Notes under the pieces: model-generated
Databases searched by the model: none
Told to the model about the DNA's origin: nothing
Seen by the model: the letters and a program-made list of their open reading frames with translations, nothing else
Assembly: GCA_007751475.1 (NCBI GenBank)
Contig: CP036434.1
Location: 4,469,524-4,533,523, forward strand
Direction of reading: 5' to 3'
Source of the DNA: Saltatorellus ferox
GTDB lineage: Bacteria; Planctomycetota; UBA1135; GCA-002686595
DNA: 64,000 bases
Translations under genes and position numbers: made by a program
Shown here: positions 35,472 through 44,103 of the stretch, in pieces
Position numbering within the stretch: position 1 is the first letter of the stretch
Layout of the letters: each line of letters opens with the position of its first letter

Positions 35472-38400
35472 ATGGAGCTTCCGCCCTTTCCAGATCCCGC
35501 GAACCCCGAAGACTCGCCTCGCGCGGGCCTCCGTGAGCTTCCCCGTGCCCAGGAGATCCTGGCCCAGGCCGTTCGCCGAGTGCGTGCGGTGGAGCCGTGC
35601 GCGTTCCTCGTCGAGCCCCGGGTGCTCCGTCGGGTCATCAAGGCCGAAGTGCACCTCCCTGCGCTCTCCGTTCAGATCCCCCATCGCAAGACCTGGATCG
35701 CGCGCCGCAACACGCTGATCCGGCACGTCGAACTGGACGAACTCGGCACCGAGTTCATGGGCGATGATTCCATCGAACTCCCCGAGCAGGCCATCCTCCT
35801 CCAGCGGCCCGAAGACGGGGTCCTGGAGGCGATGGGCCTGGAGCCGCTGCTCAATCGCTGCTGGCGCCTTTTGTTCCACGCGCGCATCGACCTCGGATAC
35901 CAGCGCCTCCGCGAGCGCGGCAAGCTCGATCATCGCCAGATCCGAGAGCGTATCCACCGCCTCGGCCAGGCCGAGTTCGATGAGGTTTGCGAGGTGCTGC
36001 GCCATGAAAACATGGTGCGCGAGGACAGCAGCGTCCCTGCCCTCTACTCGGAGTTCGCGGCTGTCTACGGAGAACTCCGCGCCTTCGCCCCCCACTGTCT
36101 CCCCGCCTACTTTCCCTCGCTCCAGGACCCGGCGCGGGTCGAGAGCCTGCTCGACGAGGACCTCGATCAGGAAGCGTTGCTCGAGGCCACTCGACCGGCG
36201 GGCGCTGGCGACGCGGTGAGCCGCGAGGACCGCTCCAGTCACGACGAGACCGACGCGGAGCTGGATCACCTCACCGGTCGAGCGCCCAAGGCCGGGCTGA
36301 CATCCGACAGCCCGAACTCGATCAAGCTCAAGGTCCCCCCCGCCTCCAAGGAGAGCCCGCGGGCCGTAAAGCGTCTTCGCCGCCGCGCCGAGCGGCTGGC
36401 CGGGCGCGGAAACTCGGTGGCGGCCGCCTTGCTCTCGGTCGCTGCGGCTCGCTACGCCCCCGACGACGAGGCGCGTTCGCTCTGCGACGGCGCCGAATCC
36501 CATCTCCGCCGCCTCGTGGAGCGCCTTCAGACGGCCCTCGAGTTCGACGACGCGACGAGCGCCCGCTGGTACCGCTCCGTGGTCGGCCTCGCGCGTAACG
36601 CGGGCCGCGGCTTCTGGAACGCGGACAAGCGACTCCTCCACGACCTCCAGCGCGTCTGCGTCGACCACGAGCGCGAAACCTCCAGGATCGACCTCGCGCG
36701 CTGGATCCGCCGCCTCGGCCGCACGAATCTAAGGCGCAAGCTCCCGAACCAGCGCGAGGTGCTCATGAGCAAGCACCTCGCCAGCGCCACCCGCCGCCTC
36801 GTGTCCTCGCGGCTCACGGGCCCCGAGCGCGACGACCTGAGCCACCTCCTGGGCGAGGCCGCTGACTCCGCCGAACTCCAGATGCGGACGCGCCTCCGGC
36901 CACTGCTGCACGGCACCCTCAACGAGGTCGGCCTCGTCCCCGAGACCACTCCGGAGCGCGTCGCCTTCAACAAGACCGTCGAGGAGCTCCTCGACCAGGT
37001 CGTGCGCGGCGGCTTCCTGACCCTCGGGCACCTGCGGGACGCGCTCTCCCGCAGCCACCTCAAGCTCGAAGATCTCTCCAGCGTGGGAGAGTTCGTGCGC
37101 GGCGACCGGCTGCTCAAGGCGGACAAGGCGCTCCCCCGCTCGCTCGATGGTGTCTACCAGCGGAGCGACTTCTACCTGCGCTGGCTCCAGCGCGGCACCT
37201 CGCTCGTCTTCGGCACCCCCGCTGGCCGCTTCATCACGCGCTTCGTGCTCCTGCCGTTCGGCATGGCCTACACGCTCTTCGCCGCGTCGATCCACGTGGC
37301 CGAGATCTTCGCGCAGGAAGGGTCCGAGAACATCCACTGGCTTCACTCCCACACCATGGAGATCGTGCTCTCCATGGGCCTTGCGGCGCTCCTCTTGATT
37401 CACGTCGACGGATTCCGCCGCTTCATGTGGGGCCTCATCAAGTCGACCTATCTCGGGGGCAAGCAGCTTCTCTTCGACCTGCCACTGCGTTTCGTCAAGC
37501 TGCCCGCCATCCGCAGCATCCTCCGGAGCCGACTCGCCGTCGGGATTCGCAAGTTCATCCTGTGGCCGCTGGTGCCCACCGCTCTGATCTGCGGCCTGCT
37601 CCCGAAGCTGACGGAGTTCATGCCCGAGCAGACCCCGGTCAACTGGGGCATCGTGCTCGTCGCGATGAGCGTGATCTTCAACAGCCGCGTCGGGCGCGAC
37701 GTGGAGGAGATCGGACAGCAGTGGCTGTACACCGTCTGGCGCCGCATCCGCATCAACCTGTTCGTCGCACTCTTCGACGCGATCATGGACGGGTTCAAGC
37801 GCATGCTGGAGCTGTTCGAGCGCCTGCTCTACGCGGTCGACGAGTGGCTCCGCTTCAAGAGCGGCGAGTCCATTCTGGCCCTGGGCGTGAAGGCGGTCCT
37901 CGGTCTCTTCTGGAGCGTGTTCACGTTCGTGGCGCGGTTCGTCGTCAACCTGCTCGTCGAGCCCCAGGTCAACCCGATCAAGCACTTCCCCGTCGTCACG
38001 CTCAGCCACAAGCTGCTCCTGCCGATGGCGCCTGCGATGATCGAGTTCTTGATCCGTTTCGATGCGATCGGCAAGGAGGAAGCGACCGCCATCGTCGGGC
38101 CGACCGTCTTCTTGATCCCCGGCGTGATCGGGTTCATCGCGTGGGAGCTCAAGAGCAACTGGCGCCTCTACAAGGCGAACCGGAGCCGCAGGCTCCGCCC
38201 CGTGGTCGTCGGCGGCCACGGCGAGTCCTTCATTCGCCTGATGAAGCCGGGCTTTCACTCCGGCACGCTCCCCAAACTCTTCCGCAAGCTCCGCCGCATC
38301 GACCGGCGCCGCGCGGCCGCCCAGCACAGCGTGGCCCGCAGCCGCACGCTCGCGAAGCTACACCACGTCCACATGGCGGTCGTTCGCTTCGTGGAGAGCG

Positions 38401-39023
38401 AGTTCGTCACGCTGCTACGCGAGCTTCCTGCGTGGAATCACGAGGTCCAGATCGGTCGAGTACGGCTCGCTTCGAACAGCGTGCGGGTCGAGCTTCGTTG
38501 CCCTGAACTCGGGGCCGAGCCGATGCAGCTGCTCTTCGAGGAGCAGTCTGGCTGGCTGCTCGCGTGCGTCCCCCGCGTCGGCTGGGCCGCCACGGTGGGC
38601 GGCGCTGACCGCGCGCTCCTACTCGACGCCATCTCGGGCTTCTACCGCCTCGCGGGCGTCGACCTGATCCGCGAGCAGATCGACCAGGCTCTCGGGGAGC
38701 GGCGCATGCCCTACGACGTCGCGGACGATGGGCTGGTGGTCTGGCCGGACGGCCAGTACCAGGACGAAGCGCTCTATCACCTGCACCGCAAGGGGTCCCT
38801 GCGCCCGACGCCGCGCAGCGTGGCGCGGACCTACGAGCTCGTCGCGCTGAATCGGGAGGAGCTCGTCTTCTCTCACACGCCGATCGCGCGAGCGGCCTGG
38901 GAAGCGCGCTGGGCAGGCGGCGGCCAGGAGGCCACGCCGCTGCTCCCCGCCGCGGCCCGCTGGACCTTCGAGGCGCCCGGGGCCAAGGGATCCTCGGCCG
39001 CGGCCGCCTTCCGGGCGAGCTGA
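35472..39023 (+). CDS. 1183-residue polytopic membrane protein, unknown function
   Basis: The ATG at 35472 (MELPPFPDPANPED) is preferred to 35439, because a TATGAT box at 35456-35461 overlaps the earlier codon region and lies 10 nt before the later one. Residues 1-570 are soluble and helical with many Arg/Leu-rich segments. About seven hydrophobic segments lie between 585 and 895 (FITRFVLLPFGMAYTLFA, EIVLSMGLAALLLIHVD, FILWPLVPTALICGLLP, VKAVLGLFWSVFTFVARFVVNLL, VGPTVFLIPGVIGFIAWEL), and a 280-residue soluble C-terminus follows. I do not recognise any enzyme motif. Its scale and basic charge recall planctomycete-specific envelope proteins. The next gene starts 12 nt downstream and is cotranscribed. 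Confidence 0.7.
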   Translation: MELPPFPDPANPEDSPRAGLRELPRAQEILAQAVRRVRAVEPCAFLVEPRVLRRVIKAEVHLPALSVQIPHRKTWIARRNTLIRHVELDELGTEFMGDDSIELPEQAILLQRPEDGVLEAMGLEPLLNRCWRLLFHARIDLGYQRLRERGKLDHRQIRERIHRLGQAEFDEVCEVLRHENMVREDSSVPALYSEFAAVYGELRAFAPHCLPAYFPSLQDPARVESLLDEDLDQEALLEATRPAGAGDAVSREDRSSHDETDAELDHLTGRAPKAGLTSDSPNSIKLKVPPASKESPRAVKRLRRRAERLAGRGNSVAAALLSVAAARYAPDDEARSLCDGAESHLRRLVERLQTALEFDDATSARWYRSVVGLARNAGRGFWNADKRLLHDLQRVCVDHERETSRIDLARWIRRLGRTNLRRKLPNQREVLMSKHLASATRRLVSSRLTGPERDDLSHLLGEAADSAELQMRTRLRPLLHGTLNEVGLVPETTPERVAFNKTVEELLDQVVRGGFLTLGHLRDALSRSHLKLEDLSSVGEFVRGDRLLKADKALPRSLDGVYQRSDFYLRWLQRGTSLVFGTPAGRFITRFVLLPFGMAYTLFAASIHVAEIFAQEGSENIHWLHSHTMEIVLSMGLAALLLIHVDGFRRFMWGLIKSTYLGGKQLLFDLPLRFVKLPAIRSILRSRLAVGIRKFILWPLVPTALICGLLPKLTEFMPEQTPVNWGIVLVAMSVIFNSRVGRDVEEIGQQWLYTVWRRIRINLFVALFDAIMDGFKRMLELFERLLYAVDEWLRFKSGESILALGVKAVLGLFWSVFTFVARFVVNLLVEPQVNPIKHFPVVTLSHKLLLPMAPAMIEFLIRFDAIGKEEATAIVGPTVFLIPGVIGFIAWELKSNWRLYKANRSRRLRPVVVGGHGESFIRLMKPGFHSGTLPKLFRKLRRIDRRRAAAQHSVARSRTLAKLHHVHMAVVRFVESEFVTLLRELPAWNHEVQIGRVRLASNSVRVELRCPELGAEPMQLLFEEQSGWLLACVPRVGWAATVGGADRALLLDAISGFYRLAGVDLIREQIDQALGERRMPYDVADDGLVVWPDGQYQDEALYHLHRKGSLRPTPRSVARTYELVALNREELVFSHTPIARAAWEARWAGGGQEATPLLPAAARWTFEAPGAKGSSAAAAFRAS

Positions 39024-39035
39024 GGGACGGCGCGC

Positions 39036-39590
39036 ATGGCATCGAACGATCTCCGGGAGCGAGCCGGGCCCTGGAAGCGGGCCGCGTCCTTCGCGGAGCT
39101 CCTGACCCTGACCGCTCGCTTCCTCCGCGGCGAGCCCATCGGCTTTCCCGGCTGGGCGGTCGAGGAGACCGACGAGGAGAGCGACGGGCTCCTGCCCGTC
39201 CTGCTGGCGGCGAACGGCGCCGGGATGCTCTCGGTGGCGTCTCAGCCGGGCGCCCCGTTCGGTCCCGGGCACGACGGATGGAGCTGGGGAGGCCGCGCTT
39301 TCGTGGGCGGCTTCGCCAGGTCCGAGGACGCGAGGTCGATCCGGGACCGCGCGGAGGCGGCGGGACTCTGGGCGCGGGATGGCGCCTCTGACGGCCCGTT
39401 CGAGATCCCGGCGGGCCTGCGCGACGGTTCGCCCTATCTCGTGCTGGGTTCGGACGCGCGGGACGAGGAACTCAGCCTCTTCGACGGAGAGGTCGGGGCG
39501 GGCGCCCTCGCAGAACTCCGGGAAACGAGCTTCCTCTGGGTGATCGACCCGGTCTGGGGCCGCCGCGAGCGACTTCGGGCCGCGTTCTGA
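39036..39590 (+). CDS. DUF6919-like cytosolic protein
   Basis: A 184-residue protein without signal peptide. The arrangement SFAELLTLTARFLRGEPIGFPGW, VLLAANGAGMLSVASQPG, GWSWGGRAFVGGFAR and PYLVLG...LWVIDPVWGRRERL resembles proteins described as DUF6919 in actinobacteria, from memory only. No catalytic motif is obvious. It follows the large membrane protein by 12 nt, on the same strand, so it is presumably in the same operon. It may act as a cytosolic partner. Confidence 0.55.
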   Translation: MASNDLRERAGPWKRAASFAELLTLTARFLRGEPIGFPGWAVEETDEESDGLLPVLLAANGAGMLSVASQPGAPFGPGHDGWSWGGRAFVGGFARSEDARSIRDRAEAAGLWARDGASDGPFEIPAGLRDGSPYLVLGSDARDEELSLFDGEVGAGALAELRETSFLWVIDPVWGRRERLRAAF

Positions 39591-39756
39591 AACAGTCCGT
39601 CATCCTTTCCCACGGAAAGCACCCGTATAGTCCTCGCCCGCTCCGTACCGGGCCTCGAAAAAGGCCCCGCGCGCGAAGACCCTGCCCAGGGGTCTTCATC
39701 GGGCTACCCTTCCACCGCACCGAACGCTCCCCCGGCTCCTAAAGCACAACAGCACC

Positions 39757-40905
39757 GTGACCGACTCCAAGAACACGCCCGCCCTCCCCGGCTTCGCCCT
39801 GTCCGCAGGGATGCTCTGGCTCCTCGTCGGGGCCCTCTACAAGCTCTTCGACGGGTCCCCGAACGACCTGCCGAAGATTGTCACGGAGTACTCTCCGTTC
39901 GCATCGAACTGGGAAACGATGCGCGCAGCGATCATCATCGAGCTGGCCGTCGTCGGGCTCGTGATCGCCAAGCCGCGCCTCGGCTGGCTCTTCCTCGTGG
40001 GCGCCTACGGCACCTTCCTCGCGATCCTCTATCCGCTCGTACAGGAAGGCGCCGCCTCCTGTGGCTGCTTCGGATCCAGCGTGACGATGAAGCCCGAGAC
40101 GATGATGGCCATCGACGGTGGCCTTCTGGCGCTGATCGTCATCTCTCGCCCGTGGCGGATAGCGAAGGAGTCCGGCCTCGGCTGGGCCGGGTACCTGCCG
40201 CTGCTCGCCGTGGCGATCGCGGGGCCCTGGATGAAGCTGACCGCGCCCGTGCTGCCGCCCGCGAAGAACCCCGCGCTGGTCTCGACGGAACCCACCGGGA
40301 AAGCGGAGACGCCGGCCGCCGCCACCGAGGGCATGGGCGTCTTGACCCCGATCAAGCCGGAGAGCACCGCGCAAGCAGCCAGCGAGATGGCCACCGATCC
40401 GATGCCCGGCACCCCCGTGGTCGAACTCCCCCAGGAAACGCCCGCCGAGGAGCCTGTTGCACCACAGATCCAGGACGTCGTGGTGGAAGCCGATCCGGCG
40501 ATGCCCGAGTTCTTCGAACTGCGCCCCGACACCTGGGAAGGCAAGGACTTCTACGAGACGGACATTTCTCGCTTCATCGACCAGTCCGAGGGCGCCGTCC
40601 TCCCGAACAGCCACGTAGTCGTTTATCGCCAGACGTGCGAGGTCTGCCAGGAGCACCTGGAAGAGCTCTGGCAAGAGGCCCAGAACGACCCGACGAAGTG
40701 GAGCGGCGAGCGCCAGCTCGTGCTCATCCGCGTGATCGAGAACAAGGACACGCCGGAGAACAACAGGATCGAGCTGATGCCGGAGCCGCACCAGCGCGTG
40801 TCGCTCCCCGCGCTCAAGCGCGGGTACGGGATCACGACGCCGATGGCCTTCGATGTGAACGAGATGAACGTCGTGGAGAACATCCAGGACCTCAGCAAGC
40901 ACTGA
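39757..40905 (+). CDS. MauE/DoxX-like membrane protein fused to a thioredoxin-like domain
   Basis: A 382-residue protein starting with GTG. Five hydrophobic segments (residues about 12-30, 57-72, 75-95, 115-130, 140-158) surround a CGCFG motif (Cys102, Cys104), the hallmark of MauE/DoxX-type electron-transfer membrane proteins. A Pro/Glu-rich linker (about 165-250) leads to a soluble domain with CEVC (Cys294, Cys297), a CxxC placed as in thioredoxin-like folds. I infer a redox module moving reducing equivalents across the membrane to periplasmic disulfides. A TATAGT box near 39627 could drive it, leaving a leader of about 125 nt. A strong terminator follows. Confidence 0.72.
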   Translation: MTDSKNTPALPGFALSAGMLWLLVGALYKLFDGSPNDLPKIVTEYSPFASNWETMRAAIIIELAVVGLVIAKPRLGWLFLVGAYGTFLAILYPLVQEGAASCGCFGSSVTMKPETMMAIDGGLLALIVISRPWRIAKESGLGWAGYLPLLAVAIAGPWMKLTAPVLPPAKNPALVSTEPTGKAETPAAATEGMGVLTPIKPESTAQAASEMATDPMPGTPVVELPQETPAEEPVAPQIQDVVVEADPAMPEFFELRPDTWEGKDFYETDISRFIDQSEGAVLPNSHVVVYRQTCEVCQEHLEELWQEAQNDPTKWSGERQLVLIRVIENKDTPENNRIELMPEPHQRVSLPALKRGYGITTPMAFDVNEMNVVENIQDLSKH

Positions 40906-40936
40906 TCTCGAGGCGCTGAGAGCGATCGAGAATGAA

Positions 40937-40980
40937 GAAGGAGCCCCGCGCGAACGGCAGCGTTCGCGCGGGGCTCCTTC
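40937..40980. terminator. bidirectional terminator hairpin
   Basis: 20-bp perfect stem (left arm 40937-40956, right arm 40961-40980) with loop GCAG. It sits between the convergent redox protein (ends 40905) and the POT transporter (ends 41036) and can serve both. Confidence 0.75.
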
Positions 40981-41035
40981 GTTTGGGCCGGACTTGCCTC
41001 TCGGCCAGACGTGCCTCTCCGTCAGACGTGGATCG

Positions 41036-42934
41036 TCACTCGATGTCGCCGGTGAGGCGCTTCACCATCGGCGAGGTGAGAAGCGCGATGATGCCCGCCG
41101 CGCCCACGATCATCGAGACGGTCCGGAAGAGCGTCGTCGGCTCCTGGTTGCCGAGGCTCGCTGCCGCGAGGCCCGCGAACAGGTTGCCGAGGGCCGCGCC
41201 GATGAACCACACGCCCATCATCTGCCCCGTGCGCCCGCGCGGCGCGAGCTTCGTGATGGACGAGAGGCCGACCGGGCTGAGACAGAGCTCGCCCACGGTG
41301 TGGAAGAAGTAGGTGACGATGAGCCAGGACATCCCGACCTGCTCGCCGGTCCCGGTGCCTGCGTTGGCCGAGCCCCACGAGAGGACGAAGAAGCCGGTCG
41401 CGAGTCCGAGCAAGCCGAGGGCGAACTTCACGGGGATGCTGGGGTTGGCGTCCTTGCGCGCCAGCCAGGTCCAGACGAAGCCGAACACGGGCGCGAGCAG
41501 GATGATCAGGAACGCGTTGACGTTCTGAAGCCAGCTCGCAGGCAGGAGACTGCCGAAGAAGTTCCGGTCCGTGTAGTCGCGGGCGAAGAGGTTCATGCTC
41601 GACCCCGCTTGCTCGAAGCCCATCCAGAAGACGGCGGAGAGCAGGAAGAGCCAGAAGATCACGAAGAGCCGCTTGTTGTCGATCTCCTCGCCCTTCGGCA
41701 GCCGCAGGAACTTGAAGGCGCAGAGGAAGAGGAACAGCAGCACGGTGATTCCGATGCCGATCTGATAGGCGCGCAGGCGATGCTCCAGCGTGCCCCTGGC
41801 CACGATCGCCGTTTCCGCGACGCTGGCCGTAATGGCAGCCCTGTCCATCTGTGCCTCGAGCACGCTGTCCGCAGGGACCACATCCAGCTTCCCCGCATCC
41901 TTCAGAAGCTGCTGGTCGCCTCGCAGCACGGCCAGCTGGTCGGCGATCGCTTCGGAGTGAAGCGTCTCACGCGCTCCGTCGACGAAGGGCGCGGAGTCGA
42001 TGGACTGGCCCACGACGATCGCGGAGATCGCGGCGACGCCGATGAATCCGAGCGTGGCCCGGCCCGACAGGATCAGCTGCGAGAAGTACGCCACCGCGAG
42101 CAGCGCGACGCTCGCGCCAAGCACCGCCGCGACGCCGCCGATCGTGATGCCGATAGCGCCGCTGTACATCAGGTACCCGAAGACCATGACCGCCGCGACG
42201 CAGGCGGCGGAGATGGCGTAGAACTTCCGACCGCGCGCCGCGAGGACGTCCTGCGCCTCACCCGTCTTGATCTCGCCAGCACCCTCGAGGTGTTTGGCAC
42301 CCAGGCGGTACTGGATCAGTCCGAGGAGCATGCCGATCGCCGCTAGCGAGAAGCCCCAGTGGAAGTTGTGCTTCTCACCCAGCCAGCCGACCGCGGCCAC
42401 GCCGAGGAAAGAGCCGAGGTTGATGCCCATGTAGAAGACCGAGAAGCCCGCGTCTCGTCGCGCACCGCCCTCGGGGTAGAGGTCGCCGACCATCGTGCTG
42501 ACGTTCGGCTTCAGGAGGCCCGTGCCGGTCACCACGAGCGCGAGGCCGATGTAGAAGCTCGTGTTCGACGGGATCGCAAGCGCCACGTGGCCGAGCATGA
42601 TGATCACGCCGCCAACGAACACCGCGCGCTTCTGCCCCCACAGCCGGTCGGCCACCCAGCCGCCGGGCAGGCAGAGCATGTACACGAAGAACGTGTACAG
42701 GCCGTAGATCGCGGCCGCCTCGGCCGTCGAGATCCCGAGCCCCGGATTCGCCCCCGCCGCCGCGGTGGTCATGAAGAGGATCAGGACCGCCTTCATTCCG
42801 TAGAAGGAGAACCTCTCCCACATCTCGGTGAAGAAGAGCGTGGAGAGGCCGCGGGGATGGCCGAACCATTCGCCGCCACTTGCGGCGGAGCCAGCGGAAG
42901 AGCCAGCCGGGGAGGACGGTGTTGTATTTGTCAT
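41036..42934 (-). CDS. POT/PTR-family proton-dependent peptide transporter
   Basis: A 632-residue MFS protein. The family motif EMWERFSFYGM lies in TM1 (ExxERFxYYG), and the PTR2 signature FSVFYMGINLGSFLG occurs near residue 165-180. The ending SPVGLSSITKLAPRG...GVWFIGAALGN is typical. The protein has an insertion of about 100 residues in the middle (SIDSAPFVDGARETLHSEA... to ...LEHRLRAYQIGIG), which fits the 14-TM POT architecture with an extra loop. Di- and tripeptide uptake is inferred. I use the ATG at 42934; the ORF extension to 43141 overlaps the methyltransferase. Confidence 0.9.
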   Translation of the reverse strand: MTNTTPSSPAGSSAGSAASGGEWFGHPRGLSTLFFTEMWERFSFYGMKAVLILFMTTAAAGANPGLGISTAEAAAIYGLYTFFVYMLCLPGGWVADRLWGQKRAVFVGGVIIMLGHVALAIPSNTSFYIGLALVVTGTGLLKPNVSTMVGDLYPEGGARRDAGFSVFYMGINLGSFLGVAAVGWLGEKHNFHWGFSLAAIGMLLGLIQYRLGAKHLEGAGEIKTGEAQDVLAARGRKFYAISAACVAAVMVFGYLMYSGAIGITIGGVAAVLGASVALLAVAYFSQLILSGRATLGFIGVAAISAIVVGQSIDSAPFVDGARETLHSEAIADQLAVLRGDQQLLKDAGKLDVVPADSVLEAQMDRAAITASVAETAIVARGTLEHRLRAYQIGIGITVLLFLFLCAFKFLRLPKGEEIDNKRLFVIFWLFLLSAVFWMGFEQAGSSMNLFARDYTDRNFFGSLLPASWLQNVNAFLIILLAPVFGFVWTWLARKDANPSIPVKFALGLLGLATGFFVLSWGSANAGTGTGEQVGMSWLIVTYFFHTVGELCLSPVGLSSITKLAPRGRTGQMMGVWFIGAALGNLFAGLAAASLGNQEPTTLFRTVSMIVGAAGIIALLTSPMVKRLTGDIE

Positions 42935-43049
42935 GGGGGGATTCCGAAAAACGGTTCCCCCCATCATAGGGACTGGCTCGCGTCCTGGCCCCCAAGTAGT
43001 GACACCCTCGGGAGTGGCTCCGCCGCGAATGGCCCCTCGCGAATGGACG

Positions 43050-43997
43050 CTACTTGGCCGCCACGATGTACCCGAGCCAGGCCTCGCAGTTCTCGCCGAT
43101 CGGGTCGAGTTCGAAGTTGCCGTCGCCCTCTTCCTCGTCATCGGGGTCGGTGCCCTCGAACCAGGTCGTGACGTCCTGGAAGCCGACCTCGTAGAGCACG
43201 TCGCGGATCTCGTTCAGCGTCCAATAGCGCCACTCGTACTCGAAGGCGTTCGTCATCTCCGATCCGTCGCGGAAGCGGAAGTGAATCGCGGTGAAGTAGG
43301 TGCCGGTGCCGGGCTGGTACTCACGCTGGTCCCAGACGTACTCGATGCCGCTTCCGAGGGAGCGAACCTCTTCCTGCTCGACGGTGGCCTCGGGGCCGCC
43401 GTAGATGTCCATCACGAAGATGCCGTCATCGGCGAGGTCCTCGAGGACCGCGCGGTAGTACGCGAGGAGGTCCTTGCGCTCCTTGAAGCACCAGTAGCTG
43501 AAGTTCTGCGCGGCCGTGATGTCGGGGCGCTTGCCGTTCGGGCCACGCTCCACGGGACCACGCACGTCCGAGATGTGCCACTGCATCCGCTCGGTGCCGT
43601 CGGAGACGATGCCGAAGTTGTGCTTCTTGCCCCACTCGATCGGCTCGGGATCGAGGTCGATGCCCTCGGCCGTGCGCTCACGATCCGTGGCGAGCCACTG
43701 CGCGCACATCGACGAGGTGCCACAGAAGTCCTCCCGGAAGTGCAGCGGGAACTTCTCCCCGCGATAGTGCTCGTACGCCTTCTCGATGAAGAGAACGTCG
43801 GCCTCCGGCGAGTTCACCGCGCGCTGGTAGAGCTCGTAGCGGTCCGCGTTCTTGGCGTTCATTCGCCGATCACGCTTCTTGCCCTCCTTCCGGTCCTCCG
43901 AGGACTTGGGCTTCGAGGTGCGCTTGGGCGATCCGTCCTTGCGCTTCTTCGGCTTGACTTCGGACTTGTTCGACTTCTTGGGTGCAGCGGTACTCAC
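43050..43997 (-). CDS. class I SAM-dependent methyltransferase
   Basis: 315 residues from a GTG at 43997 with a strong upstream GAGGGGGGA. The first 45 residues are extremely lysine-rich (KKSNKSEVKPKKRKD...), probably disordered or nucleic-acid-binding. The Rossmann core has motif I FREDFCGTSSMCAQWLA, an acidic EGIDLDPEPIEWG for the ribose contact, and FSYWCFKERKDLLAYYRAVLEDL followed by FVMDIYGG. The family resembles uncharacterised methyltransferases with no assigned substrate. The POT transporter starts 115 nt downstream. A minus-strand TATCCT and an 11-bp inverted repeat (44047-44087) lie upstream. Confidence 0.8.
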   Translation of the reverse strand: MSTAAPKKSNKSEVKPKKRKDGSPKRTSKPKSSEDRKEGKKRDRRMNAKNADRYELYQRAVNSPEADVLFIEKAYEHYRGEKFPLHFREDFCGTSSMCAQWLATDRERTAEGIDLDPEPIEWGKKHNFGIVSDGTERMQWHISDVRGPVERGPNGKRPDITAAQNFSYWCFKERKDLLAYYRAVLEDLADDGIFVMDIYGGPEATVEQEEVRSLGSGIEYVWDQREYQPGTGTYFTAIHFRFRDGSEMTNAFEYEWRYWTLNEIRDVLYEVGFQDVTTWFEGTDPDDEEEGDGNFELDPIGENCEAWLGYIVAAK

Positions 43998-44046
43998 GGG
44001 TCCCCCCTCGGGAATATGTTTCAGACAATGAGCGGCCGAGGATAGC

Positions 44047-44087
44047 GCTCTTGACCCAGAACGAACAGTCGGATCCGGGTCAAGAGC
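44047..44087. repeat. inverted repeat upstream of the methyltransferase
   Basis: GCTCTTGACCC (44047-44057) and GGGTCAAGAGC (44077-44087) form 11-bp arms around a 19-nt spacer. It lies between the M28 peptidase stop and the methyltransferase start and could be a terminator without T-run or an operator. Confidence 0.5.
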
Positions 44088-44103
44088 GAACCGCGGAGCG
44101 GTT

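Noticed and set aside
36729..38327. 532-residue minus-strand ORF
   Set aside because: Antisense to the 1183-residue membrane protein; the His/Glu/Asp-rich sequence has no hydrophobic or catalytic pattern.
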